Source: Petrosia ficiformis
Taxonomy: Eukaryota > Porifera > Demospongiae > Haplosclerida > Petrosiidae
Length of the DNA: 64,000 nucleotides
Assembly (NCBI GenBank): GCA_947044365.1
Contig: OX345636.1
Coordinates: forward strand, 33,361,212 to 33,425,211
Direction: 5' to 3'
The notes under the pieces are model-generated. The model worked only from the letters and a program-made list of their open reading frames with translations, had not been told where the DNA came from and did no database searches. The translations under genes were made by a program, and so were the position numbers. Below are positions 25,401 to 38,200 of the stretch, one piece after another; positions within the stretch are counted from its first letter, which is position 1; each line of letters opens with the position of its first letter.

Positions 25401-28400
25401 ATGCATGTCCATTACCATCAGTACCACCATAACCAGCAAAGTAGAAAATGATAAACTTATACTTTACAGGGTATCTGTTCAGAGAGAAATAATTATGAAT
25501 ATATAATTACAGGTACATGTACATGATATTCTCAGGAAAGAAAGAAAGAAAGAAAGAAAGACAGAAAGAAAGAAAGACACCTGAGGCAATGGAAAAATGA
25601 AAAAATGAAAGTTGCCTTAGGTGGGATTCGAACCCATGACACACCAAGGCAGCCCAGTACATGTATAGTACATTATATAATTATAAATATAAAGCAACTG
25701 AATAATATTAACTTGCTTTGTTGGAAAGAGGAGTTGTTAAGAAAGCAAGTGATGTAAAATTCGTGCCTCGTTAGATGCAGGAAGAGTCTGGAAGACTGAA
25801 AGAAGCCACATCTAGCGGATTTCTTACCCTTTTTGATAACTTCTAGTATGGTAGAGCAAATATTGGTGAATGCTCATTCATGCCACTTCGAAGGCGATAT
25901 GTACAGCGGTGTGACCAGACACATTTTTCCAAATTATTTACAGTAACCCTCCCAAAAGGGGTAGGGTCAATTATGTGATTATGAAGTGTTCATGAAAATC
26001 AACCATTTGTGCTAAATTGTGACTAAACATTTACATTTAAATGGTCACACCACCCACTAACATCATTTAACAGAAGCATGATCATTGATCTTTCTGAATA
26101 CCTTATTGCAATAGCTTCCTATACAAAATAACCAAATAATTGCCGTTTAAATGTAAGCATACATGTATTACTACAAAACGGTTGGTGTCACTGAACATAA
26201 TCACATATTAACATGGATAAGACCTTACCATACAAACATACAAGTTTTATCAAACATATTGCTACAAAATGGCTGGTTTCACTGAATATAGTCACATGGT
26301 TTCACTGAACACATTCACATATTACCATGGATAAGTCCTCACCATAGAAACGTAAAAGTTTAGAAATTATATTATACGGCTTATTACATGTATCTGATAT
26401 TAGCAAGTAGTAGAATAGAATAGGCAATAATGGGAGGTCATGGATCTGTAACTGCTAGACTGTTAGTTTATTGTAACATACATTTCTTCATTGATGGATG
26501 GATAAACAAAATAAATAAAGTATCGTAGCTATCCTAACATAATATTTATATAACACAGAATAAAATTATTGTCCTTCCCGAGTGATAATGATATATTGCT
26601 TATCATAATATACATGTAACTACATGTACATGTATGCATGACATAATATTACCATAATTAATATGTGAATGTGTTCACTGAAACCATGTAACTACATGTA
26701 CATGTATGCATGACATAATATTACCATAATTTTATTTATATCGAAAACATTTTCATACTGTGGCAGCACTATCCAGTAGTAATAATTGTACCATCATTTT
26801 CAATATTACAACACTGATAAACAAGACAATATGGCTTTCATGCAGCATTCTATTAAATGACCCTGTCTGTTAGGAAATAATTGAAATAATTCCCAAACAT
26901 TTTATCAATAAGGGCAAGGAGTAATGAAAGCACGAGTAATTACAGAGCCAGTTACTCATATAAAGGCTTGTTTCAGAACAAGATGAAACGAAAACATGAG
27001 TAATTACAAAGCCAGTTATTCATATAAAGGTCTGTTTCAGAGCAAGATGAATACATATATATAACAACAAAATTAATCAATAATCATTTCAGTACCTTAG
27101 TTCAGCAGCTGCTTTTATCAACCCAACTATCTGCTCACAGGACAAATTCCTTTTGGAAACTACAGCCAACTTCAGGTCATTCTCAAAAACAGAACAGATA
27201 CTAGCATAATCTTCTATCATTTGCTGTGGGGCAGAGTTCGAGGTACCAACAACAAGAGCTAAACCATTAGCCCTATTGTGTGTGGTGAAACGAGATTTGA
27301 TATTATGTGTAATTGCCTGCTTTGTATGAGCATCTGGAGGAGCTACAAGTACATGTACATAAAAGATGTGTGATATATCATGAACAATATGATAATTATG
27401 ATAGAGTTTCATAATAGTGAAACCTCTACAATAAAATACTCTTGGGAACAAAATGTTTGGCAGTAATACAGAGTTCCAATATAAACATGTGTAGTGGCCT
27501 AAATAAAGAGGTTTTATTATATACACAGGAGAGGTTTCATTGCAGTTAAAACTGTATTTAATATATACAAGTGAAATATAAGTTCGAGTAACAAGAGAAG
27601 AGGCATAGGTCATTCATTTAGTGTACAGGGTGTCGTGAATATTAAGCAACTCAGAACCACAAAGTATAGGACCTTTTCTATTATACATGCAAAGCTTATA
27701 GTAATAGCAATCATGCTATTGAAATCGAAGAACAAGCAATACAATTAAGTGTTGAAGTCCTAATTTCTAGACACCATTGATAGGCAAATGAAAAAAATAG
27801 GTATGTTTGTAATTTAATTTGTGAGGCAATGCCCTCTCACTAACCCTTTGAGAGTGCATGCATGTACATGTATATCACAACAGTGAGAGACAAATGCTTA
27901 TTTGCATTCTAATTCTTTGGCATTGCTATGTATTGACTCAACCACATTTCGACATTGAATGTTTTGCTGTCACAAGAATATTGGACTCTCCATGCAAAAG
28001 TCTTCCATTTTGAGAAAAACACAATTAAATAATTTTCTTGACTGTACCTAGCAAAGCCATGAAGGTATCAATGGAAAGGTGAGACATTAGTGAAGCTTTT
28101 TATGTGGTGATCACAAATGTAACCGACAACTGCCTATTTTTGCTTGTATTTCAAAATTATAATTTAATTCGTAAGCACAGTTTTTTCACAGCCAGTCACA
28201 TTTTAACACCCCCTGGGGATTTTGCTCCCTAAATAAAATTTTTTGCTTGTCTTAACGCTAAAAGTATAAAATTTAGTAACTAATGCACATTTAGCACACT
28301 TCCATTGGTACACATCTACATCACTATGTTCTTGAGAGCATTCTAACTCTCCGATGTTCTCTGAGTGAAAAAGACTAGATTGCATGTTTATCATACAATT

Positions 28401-29081
28401 AGTAATTATAGTAGGCGTGTTTTCACCACACCTCCTAATAACATGAAAAATATTTCCTGGACCACGGGCCAGGCTGGCCCTGTGCTAGCTACATGTATGC
28501 CTATGCAATGCAACCACTGAGACTTTACATCTTAGCATCAAGAACAGGATTGAGGACATTGCTCTAGTGTATCAAGAGAGGATGCCCAATTCTCTGCGTA
28601 CAGTAGGCTGACAAATCTCTTAGCATAATTGTGGGGATTACTGTGATAATATCTAGCTAGGGATTTCAGCACGGGGGACTCTGGGAACAAAATTCTCTAC
28701 GCATGACACCAAAAGGATTGATGTTTGAGGGGAGTCCAAATTTAATGTGACAGCACCCAATAAATTTCCTATCTGGTTTTCATTATTTCAAGGTCGTTGT
28801 TAGACTCAATAACTTACGAGGTTGTCTATCAGGACTTGGGTTCTGAAGAAAAAAATTGATTATGTAATAAAATCAGTTGTACTGTGGGTGGATATAATTA
28901 TACCATTACAACCATAATTATCAATATAATCATTGAACAAATTCATGGAGATGGGCAAACTGCCTTAGTACTAGTCGTTGACCATAACAAATATAATTGA
29001 CACATAATTTACAAGAGACGACTTACTAGGAAACCCCAACATATCTGTTTACGAATCTTATAAATTTACCTTCTCTGCCAT
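19431..29081 (-). CDS. gene B: caspase-like domain with His-to-Tyr change + expanded linker + death domain
   Basis: Exons in transcript order: 29081-29070 (MAEK), 28842-28818, 27342-27096, 25474-25014, 24407-24288, 23571-23452, 22219-22100, 21471-21352, 20498-20421, 19774-19431. All junctions are GT/AG and total 1647 nt, 548 residues. The caspase-like domain (about 20-247) matches gene A closely, but the catalytic motif reads FYFAGYGG: Tyr110, codon at plus 25431-25429, one base from His. FFFDCC (Cys159) remains. Four 40-residue Pro/Gln-rich repeats (249-408) and a shorter related exon lead to a death domain at about 448-530 (WDDIAREL, LEEVLENWID). It is likely a pseudo-peptidase adaptor, or uses the downstream His118 (NGHAF); activity cannot be decided from sequence. 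It is an inverted paralogue of gene A with an extra intron splitting the peptidase domain. Confidence 0.88.
20718..21059. other. gene B intron with low-complexity sequence
   Basis: Holds a (TG)n run at about 20802-20818 and AT-rich dinucleotide sequence near 20900-20950. The open frames here are not supported as coding. Confidence 0.5.
21230..24995. repeat. tandem exon-intron duplication array in gene B
   Basis: A unit of 120-nt exon plus flanking intron is repeated at 21352, 22100, 23452 and 24288, with a further intron-only partial copy near 24840-24995. Exons begin TTGATCTTGGTG-like on the minus strand, encode VDLGVSHMPPTQPPLQVQQQ-type sequence and end ACTGATG|GTTAGTA. Each is phase 1 to phase 1, so duplication keeps frame. 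Intron blocks such as CATAGATGCATGGGTCAGA and GGAACACAGTTTCCAAT recur beside each exon. Exons at 22100, 23452 and 24288 are nearly identical; 21352 has diverged (PIKDSQPEK), indicating recent expansion at the 5' side. Confidence 0.93.
22311..22758. mobile_element. short TIR element (ATCCCTATGATTGCTTT family), copy 1
   Basis: ATCCCTATGATTGCTTT near the left end is inverted near the right end (AAAGCAATCATAGGGAT). It interrupts one unit of the gene B intron array; the uninterrupted units near 21560 and 23665 give the empty site. The inside contains a GCGCGTTCTTTTACGCGCC palindrome and no ORF of note. A long relative occupies 38167-40341. Confidence 0.88.
25538..25578. repeat. GAAA microsatellite
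   Basis: Run of GAAA units with single-base interruptions in a gene B intron. Confidence 0.9.
25613..25660 (-). repeat. tRNA-derived fragment (SINE-like) with perfect B box
   Basis: On the minus strand the sequence has a T-arm TGGGTTCGAATCCCA containing the RNA polymerase III B box GGTTCGAATCC. I see no complete cloverleaf or clear A box, so a tRNA-derived SINE or relic is likelier than a functional tRNA gene. Confidence 0.55.
27343..28817. other. second intron of gene B
   Basis: Long AT-rich intron without an exon I can support. The open frame that extends the 27096-27342 exon upstream is intron read-through, since the acceptor at 27343 matches the position of the equivalent exon boundary in gene A. 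Confidence 0.6.
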
Positions 29082-29292
29082 GAAGAACAGTACAACAGGG
29101 TGATACTGTGCCAGACACCTCCTCTTTTCAATGACAAAATGTAGGATCGCGGGGTCTCGACAGCTCGTAAACCTGATCTTGCGTGAGGGCCTCATTAAAG
29201 GTTAGTCTCGCGGGGCCGACGACCCCGTTACAAGACGGCCGTTTGGAACTCTCATCACGCTCCTGCACGAATCTAGCCTTTTTCTTTCAAAC
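29082..29292. promoter_or_regulatory. bidirectional promoter between genes B and C
   Basis: The start codons of gene B (minus) and gene C (plus) are 211 bp apart, head to head. The interval 29140-29250 is markedly GC-rich for this AT-rich window (CTCGCGGGGCCGACGACCCC and nearby CGCGGGGTCTCGAC), as expected of a CpG-rich shared promoter. No TATA box is seen. Shared regulation of the two death-domain genes is inference. Confidence 0.7.
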
Positions 29293-32200
29293 ATGGACGA
29301 TCGTCCAGAACTTCATGAACTCGTAGAACATGTTAGAACTAGTAGATGGTATGGACTAGGAATCCAATTGGGACTTGAAGATAATGCTTTGGAGGGAATG
29401 AAAACTGAGTGTGGTAATAATATTGATGATTGTAGAACAGCTATGTTCAGGGAATGGCTACGTACTAGCTCTGATTGTAGTAGAAAACAACTACTAGATG
29501 CTCTCAGGACACATTCAGTATCTGAGATTTATGTAGCAGATGCATATGAGAGATTATTCTGCAAAAGAAGACATGGTATGTATAGATAGTGTTTAAATAC
29601 TGTGTAAGAAGAGGTAGCTACATGATAACCTTGCCATATATAGCCAGACCCAGCCTACTGTACTAGCATTCATCAAAAGTTTAGCCAGATTTTAACTGTT
29701 TTAGTGAGTACTAGTGACTAGCCACAAATATACCAAAATAAGTATATTCTAACTATATGTTCCCAGTAAGCTAGCTGTATGAAGATCCAAAGCTCAATTA
29801 TCTTTTAATCTTGGGACTGCATGCCTCAACTTGTACCATAGTTCCTACAATACTCAGAATGTTGGGATACTAGGGAAAATTCAGCGGAACACCAAGTGAG
29901 TGATATCACTTTGTTGAAATGCAAATATTCCAGGATTATGAGTACATCCCAAATTTAACATTTGCATGTACGAATGTTTAATAACTTCTTGACTATAATA
30001 ATGTGATTATAATAATGGAAGTTGACATTTACTGGTCATTTTCATACAAGTTCCTTTGTTGATTGTCTCAGTGGAGGAGGAGGTGTTGAACCCCTGGAAA
30101 GTTCGAAGCCACACTGTAAAACATTATTAACCTACAGGATTTTCAATGCATCCTGAATGCTGATTTGTTTTTTCTGTTGGGTAATATTTACAAGTACTAG
30201 TTTCATTTGATCTTGATCTATATTGACTAGTATATAAAGCACGTGTCATAATAGACATGCTAATGATATTGCAAGGTATGTACATATTTTACCACGTATT
30301 ATTAGTTGTTCCTATTTCAACAGATAATACAGAAATTTGTGAGCTGACATTTTTTTGAATGTCAAGATATAATCAATATAATAAATGTATAGTTTTTCAA
30401 ATACTTGGGGCTATGATAATAAATGTATAGTTTTTCAAATACTTGGGGCTATGAGAATTCCTGGATATCTAAGGATACTCTATTGAGACACTGATATGGG
30501 TATCCTGGGATAATGAATATCAGTGGGTTATCCTCACTTGGGACTATCATTTTAATTTGGTTACTATAGTATTAATAATATGATCCTGAACTAGTAATTT
30601 CTTTTCTTGCTAGGCAATGCTGACAAGTAGTAACTGACTAGTATATAAAGTACATGCCATAAAAAAGAATGGAAAATCTGATAGTAATTTAACATTCTAT
30701 TTGTTAGTAGAAGTACATATATACTAATTACTCTGGAATGTGTATAAGTAACATGTTGTTTTCATAGCAAAGGAAATGATAATAACACACCATATATGTT
30801 ACATACATGTACTTTATATACTAGTCAATATAGATCAAAATGAAATGAAACTAGTACTTGGAAATATTATATATAACAGGAAAAACAAATCGGCATTGAG
30901 GAAACTAAAAATTGCATTGAAATTAGTATTCATTCTTGTTAAGATTGATCTAGATTCTCAACAAACAGAGGGATATCCTCAATAACTAGTTATTCTTTTC
31001 AGCCCTCACAAATAACTGAAATTATGATAAAGATACATATTTTATTTCTCATAGATGTGTTACATACACAAGGTGTTGTACCTCCTTCTCTTCCCTCCAA
31101 GGAACCCAAATTGGTAATGTTTTATATAAATTAACAAAACAGTTTACAATATATACTGATACCTAAAATATATTATTAACAAAAAAATTATTAAATATTA
31201 GTATGAAAACATGAGTCACATATATACAACATTTATAATTGACTTCAAATTGAAGCCAAAGGCAAAGCACACAATAAGATAATGCTAATATTAATCTGAT
31301 GTTCTGTTCATGAAACTTCTTCTCATATTTCATGCCAAAATGTTTCAAACATTATATAAAGAAAATTATAAGGCAGAAGTGAGGAAACTAGTTGAGATAT
31401 AGATCAATATGTAATTCAAACATAGTCCAGTAGCTTTCAACTAAATCAACTATACAAGTTCATTTTTAATAGTAATCATGTGATACTGGAATGTTAGTAT
31501 AGTATATAAGAAATAGATATTTATATATAGTAACTTATTACTCTGTACCTGCCACATGTATAGCATAATGATAGCGTAGTTCGTTACAAGATATCTGAGA
31601 AGTATCATCCTGAGTTTGAAGAAAAGAGGGGAGAACTTCGTATACTAGTCAGTAAAGTGACTAAGATTCTTAAAAACAAACCCATCTCTTTTGATGACTT
31701 GAAATTTTTTTTGAGTCTTTACCCAGAATTAAGGAAGGATGCCAAAGGTGCAGAATCACTTAACGATACAATGAGAGTTGTTTGTGATTACATATCTTTG
31801 ACAAACACAAAACGTCTTGAAGCTGTTGCCAAAGAGTTTGACTTACAAGATGCAATCAATCTCATCGAGAAATTCAACGGTTCAATTGATGAGCTCTGTA
31901 AGGCGATCCAAACACAACATATTTATGGTCTGGATTTTATGGAACATTCACATAAAAATCTTCAGAAATCAGATCTGGAGGAAGTAGAGTTTGTTTTAGA
32001 ATGGGAAGGAGATGAGACGACACTGAGTGATATACAAAGTTTACTCCGAAAAGCTTTTCATGACAATGCTAGACATGTAATGGTGAAGGTGGTGAACGAA
32101 GGGAACTCTATTATCGTGACCTGCTATGCTCCCCTTCATCTTCATGAAGAGCTGGTAAAACTAGTAAAGGATAATGAAGAAAATTTAAGAAATGAGAAAG

Positions 32201-35200
32201 TACTTTCTGTTACCATTGGCGGATTTGTAGTAATCAAGAGAAAAATAAAAGACAAGGTTAGAGTTTTTAGTGCTCATGCAGTCATTAATAATAATTTCAT
32301 GATATAATAGGGATTATAACACAGTGTCACTTATTATGGTCTCGCTGTGTAAGGCATTTGACAATGAATCAGCTTCTGGTTTTGTAGTTTTTTTTTGTAC
32401 TTATATATAATAATAGGTGCTATAAAACTAAAATTATTCATGTTTTACAAAATTTGTTGTTTGCAACTTGATTGTGAATAGCAGAAAACATTTGTTCACA
32501 TGAAATGTTTCAGCTATATTGTATTATATACTGTATGTTACAGAATCCAGTTTTGTGATATACAATATTATTAATATCATACCATGCCCATAAATTGACA
32601 AAGCTCCCCAGAATGGTCTTAACTATGTGTACTGTGACACAAACAAAATATATTGTATAATTTGAACTCATGGGAAAGCAATCATTGGGATGGCCCTGCT
32701 CTATATAACACAATTGAATAATTATCATGATTAAATATTCTTTTAATGCAGTTGAACCCACAAGAATGTTTGAAAGAGAGGCCAATCTATCGAAGTGTCT
32801 CTATGGAAAAACAAGGTGATAAATATTTGCTACAATATTCTTATTTGCTTTTACATAGTCACAAAGACACAATTTTATGCTAATAATTAACCCATGCAGT
32901 TAGGCTTAAACCAATGGTTTTGTCTGTCATAATCTAGACAGGCAGTGTACTCAACTTTATTATATTGTTTGAGTTTTCAGACATGCTATGTTGACATTCT
33001 CCTTATTACATTTGCATAGATGCTCTCCAAAATGCCCATATCCACAAGAATAGCAAGACAATATCTATCATAGATACACTGAGTTTAGAAGTTACAGAAA
33101 GGCAATTATTAAATGTTATTCCATTATCAGGTGTACTAATATACATGTATAAGATCATTATTATGAGTTACTATTAGGAGAATATGACTTTCTGACTGCA
33201 ATGAAAGAAACTGACTTGTGTAAAACTGGTTTTCATTTTAGAGAAGACAAATGTCCAGACAAGTATGAATTCCAGCATGAAGAGGTATTATAATCAATAG
33301 TCACATGACACACATGACACACAACACATGTAAATTCTAATTTCTTTTATCCTCTTCTGTGATATTTCAGGAATCAGATCCTGTCCTGGATGCTCTAAAA
33401 TCTACAAGTGCTTTGGAAGTTGCTCATTTCTTTTCAATTTATGATCTACATGTCACTGAACAACAGAAAATTAAATTTCTATCATTAACTTCAACAACAG
33501 GTAAATATTTCTCTTCTGTTTATTAAACAAATGAATACACTGTAAAAAGCAATAGGTTATTTTAACCTTCAGTTGGTTACAGGATTTTCAACGTAATTAT
33601 ATTTTCCTCCATGCTGATTTATTTTTCCTGCTAGCTAATGTTTACAGGTCATGCACAATTCATTTGATCTTGATCTACATTGTATATTGAATAAAATAAA
33701 GTACATGTCATAACAAGGCATACGGTAACAAACATATTAATACACCGTAGCTATACATAGCATAGTATTATATAGATACAACCTGCGGTGTATTATCTGT
33801 GAAACAAGAGATGTTACTACCTCATTCGAGAGTAATTAATTAATAAAAATATGCATGAATTTGTACTTGTGATAGCAAACGTGATATACTCCACAGATAT
33901 TTGAAAAGTCGGCACATGTATGTAATTATTACAGGATTTATGTGTTTAAGTACATGTACCTTGTATTGCTTTTGTTAATTATTAATACAATATAGCTATA
34001 TACATACATAGCATAATATTATATAAGTACAACCTGTGTTGTATTATTAGTATTCCAATTCCAACATCTGCAAAACAACAGATGTTACTAGCTCATTGCA
34101 GAGTAATTAATTAATATAAATATGTACATGAAGTTGTACTTATAATAGCAAATAATTTGATATACTCCACAGATATTTGAAAAGTCAGCACATGTATGTA
34201 CCATTCTTTACCTTATATACTAGTCAATATACATGTAGATCAAAATCAAAGCTAAACAAGAAAGCAGCATTGATTTAAATATTCTCAGGAGGAATTGAAA
34301 CTCGTGTAACCAAATGAGGGTTGAAATAACCCATTCGTTTTTACAGTGTACATTTGTCTTTTATATCTAATGTTATGCTCATTTAGTAGGCACTCAGGAT
34401 TTTCGATTTCCTATTGAAATGGAACCTTTGAAACTTCTTGTATCTGTTATACATAATACTGAATACCTTCAGAAAGGAATGGAAGCTAATCTATCCAGGG
34501 AGAAAGAACTATCAGAAACATACAAGAAAAGATCACTTGTAATGATGAGAGAACTAAATGCACAAGAAATGCAGATTAAAAAGATTCAAAGTATGAAAAT
34601 GGAATCTCTATCTGGTATGTCTGTAACATGTCAGAACTTTTATTACTTTATATATCAATTTAGTGGGAGTTGAGGATGAAGTATTGCAACCAGAGGAAGT
34701 TTTAGTGGAGGCTAAAGACGAGCATAAAGGAGACAAAGTAGAGATACTTCAGGAAGGTTAGTTTTATAAGTATGGCATGTATATAATATTATAGTATTAT
34801 GGACTGTAGCAAAGATGGTTCCCATCTCAGCAATATCATACTTTATTTTATAAAATATTATAGAGGTGGAGTTACATGAAGAGATGAAGGATGAATTTAA
34901 GAGTGAGCTATCAGACAAAATGGATAAATGGATGGTATCAGAGCTAAAAATGTTTAAAGAGGTTGATATCCAATTTGATTTGTCACGGCCTACTGAAGGT
35001 GAGCTTAAAACATTAAGTTGATAATTTTATTCAGAATGCTTAAATGATGAGAGCCAATCCCCTAATAGTGTTCTCAGAATGGATTATGTTTTAGGTCAGT
35101 GCAATTTAGCTTTAGTGGTTTGCTTATACATGTTTACTCTAACTATTCAACATTAATCAGAACTCATATTATTACTTTATATGTGAATTTAGTGGAAGTA

Positions 35201-38200
35201 TTGCATGATGAAGCATTGCAACCAGAGGTCGTTTTACTAGATGAACACAAAGGAGACAAAGTAGAGATACTTCAGGAAGGTTAGTTTTCTGATTACACGT
35301 GTATAATATAATTATTATAGTATTACAGGCTGTAGGAAAGCATGGTTCAGGTCATCATATTTCATTTTATAAAATATTACTTCTCCATACAGAGGTGGAG
35401 TTATATCAGGAGATGAAGGATTCTGAGATAAATGAATTAAAGATTGAGCTACAAGAGAAAAAGGATGAATGGATGGTATCAGAGCTAACATCTGAAGTAA
35501 AAACATCTAAGGATGCTGATATTCAATTTGATTTTACAGTCCCTATTGAAGGTGAGCATATATAATATTAAGTTCATAATTTAAAGAAAGCTTAACTGAC
35601 AAGACACAAACCAATTCAATGTCACTATTCTACCTTTAATTGTGTTATTTTCTCAACACAGAATCTTTTTTTTATAGCCCTATGATTGTTTTGCAATCTA
35701 TTATGTATTATGCTTATATAACATGCATTGTATATGCATAATAGTTGAGGATTTTGCTCATTCTGAAGGGCTTGGTAGATTAATTGCTGTGGCACATACA
35801 AGAATGCACTCTTGAGCTACAGTAGACCAGCAGGAAGAGATCAGCTTGTGGAAACTGTAATTGATATAATTATAGCTGAAATAATTATTCCAAATCAGAG
35901 GATAAAATAAATGCACAGTAATTATTATTCCTTACTTTTTTTAGTTCACAATGAATTACAATTGACAACAAAACTCACAGAAAAGACTTTGACCTTGCAG
36001 ATCAGAAAAAAAGATGAAGAAGTGCTAGCTGTGAAATCACAGGTCACAGAAAGAGATGAAAAGATTAGACTGTTGCAAGAGGAACTTCATGAAAGAAATA
36101 AAGGTAATATATAATAATCACTAATTATTGTAGTTACAGAACATGAAGTTGTGAAGTTGTTTCATTAAATAGCAATGAAATCACAAACAATTTGAAAATA
36201 TTATTTCTATACTATTAATCATTAGTTTGTTCTCCAGTGTAGTAACATGTAATAGACTATATCATTTATTTTACTCAACTTTTATAATTATTTAGAATTA
36301 CAGTCATTACAAGCTCTTGCAAAAAGAGTGGGACAGGATGAATTAGTATGTATTATGTTATGTGATAATTATAAATTATGTATCTATATATATTACTATA
36401 GGATAAATATTTGTATGAAGCAGTTCATGAGCGATCTGTTTTTGAAACCAAAATATTGCTTAACAGAGGAGGTAACCCTAATAAGAAACATGGTTATGTA
36501 AGTTATCGTATCCACACAAAGTATTATTTTTTGTACATGTAGGAGCTAATTCTAATTCTTGTGATATATATGTTAGTGATGAGTGATATGATATCAAGAT
36601 ACTCAATACTAAAATACTACATCTGAAATTTCTGGTATTGAGTAATGTCCAAGTATTGATAATACTGATACAAGTCTATAACATGTCTATTTTAATGTCA
36701 CACCCATTTAATAGATAAATTTTCATACCATTCCCACATTTTTAATATAAATTTTGAAGCTAAAGTGAACACATGTATCATGTGTAATATCAAATGTCAG
36801 TATCGTACTCAATATCATCAATACTGATCAGTGTTTTTGATAAGCTCATATGGCACACCATTGGCCCATAGAGTTTCTTATTTGGCTCTGCACAGTTCTC
36901 TTTTTGGGCCAGTGGCGCAGTTAATTATGATTATATTGTCAATAACAGCATTAACATTTTTGAGCCAATTTGGCCCAAGCTTCAAAGGTTATCAAAAGGT
37001 TATTATGTATTATAATTTATATAATTAATTACATACCTGATGTATATCTGTAATATATAATTATTATTAACTAATTACTTGTTATGATGTCATAACATTA
37101 ATAACAACTTAATTAACTATACATTATTATTATTATCGTAAACACAAGATATTACAAGTATCTAATGATTGTTATTACTACAGCGTCAACAAACACCTTT
37201 ACATTTGTCATCTAAGCGTGGTTATATTGATATTGTGAATGTGTTATTATCTCATGGTGCTGATATTCATGTAAAGGATGACGTAAGTAAATATTTATGT
37301 ATTATAATTTATGTATTGATTATATAATTAATTACATAACTAATGTACATCTGTAATATATATTTGTTATAATTATTATTAACTAATAACCTGTTATGAT
37401 GTTTTAACATTAATAACTACTTATATTATCATAAACACAAGATATTACAAGTATGTAATGATTGTTATTACTACAGTATCAACAAACACCTTTACATTTG
37501 TCATCTGAGAGTTGTCATGTTGATATTGTAAATGCATTATTATCTCATGGTGCTGATGTTCATGTAAAGGATAGGGTAAGTAAATATGAAATACACATTA
37601 TGTATTATATAATTTTATGTGTTGATAATATAATTAATTACATATATCTGTAATATAAGTATGGTAGTACTCTCTATGTAGGGATGGCACGGAAAAAAAT
37701 GGCCTCCCATACATTTCAATCAGTGATGAGCTGAAATCTCTGCTAAAATTATTATGTGTGTATTAGACAGGTCTAATACACACATAGCTACCCTTTGATA
37801 TCTAGTGTTTTATGACTAACAACATCTTCTAGACAGCTGGAGATCATCTTAGTAGCAAAACTGGTTATTATTATTTTCCAGACCAATCATTTTTTTGTTT
37901 CTTGAACTATCACAATGATTCTAACACCAATCCAATTGCGTAAAATTCTGGTCTACAAGTATGAAGATTGTATTTACAGTACTATGAACGACTGCAAAGA
38001 TTTGATCTCAAATTGGACACCATATTGATAAGTGATATCAAGCCACATGGAATTGAATTGCGCATGTGCATATGTGTCTTCACATCAGATTGGTCGCTAT
38101 GAAAGTGTTGGTTATGTTGGATCATAAACATATTAATAATATTTGTAAGCGAATACATATTTATAACAAGTGTATATAGAGAAAAAAAACATCCCTATGA

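Larger units (their letters stand above)
25475..27095 (-). other. gene B-specific intron inside the peptidase domain
   Basis: This intron has no counterpart in gene A, where the same region is one exon. It contains a GAAA tetranucleotide run (about 25538-25578), a tRNA-derived fragment (25613-25660), copies of a CATGGATAAG/TCACATATTA block near 26200-26340, and a duplicated block ATGCATGACATAATATTACC near 26633 and 26706. Confidence 0.75.

Noticed and set aside
27089..27613. 174-codon frame as a single coding exon
   Set aside because: Only 27096-27342 matches gene A; the upstream part is intron read-through before a clear acceptor.
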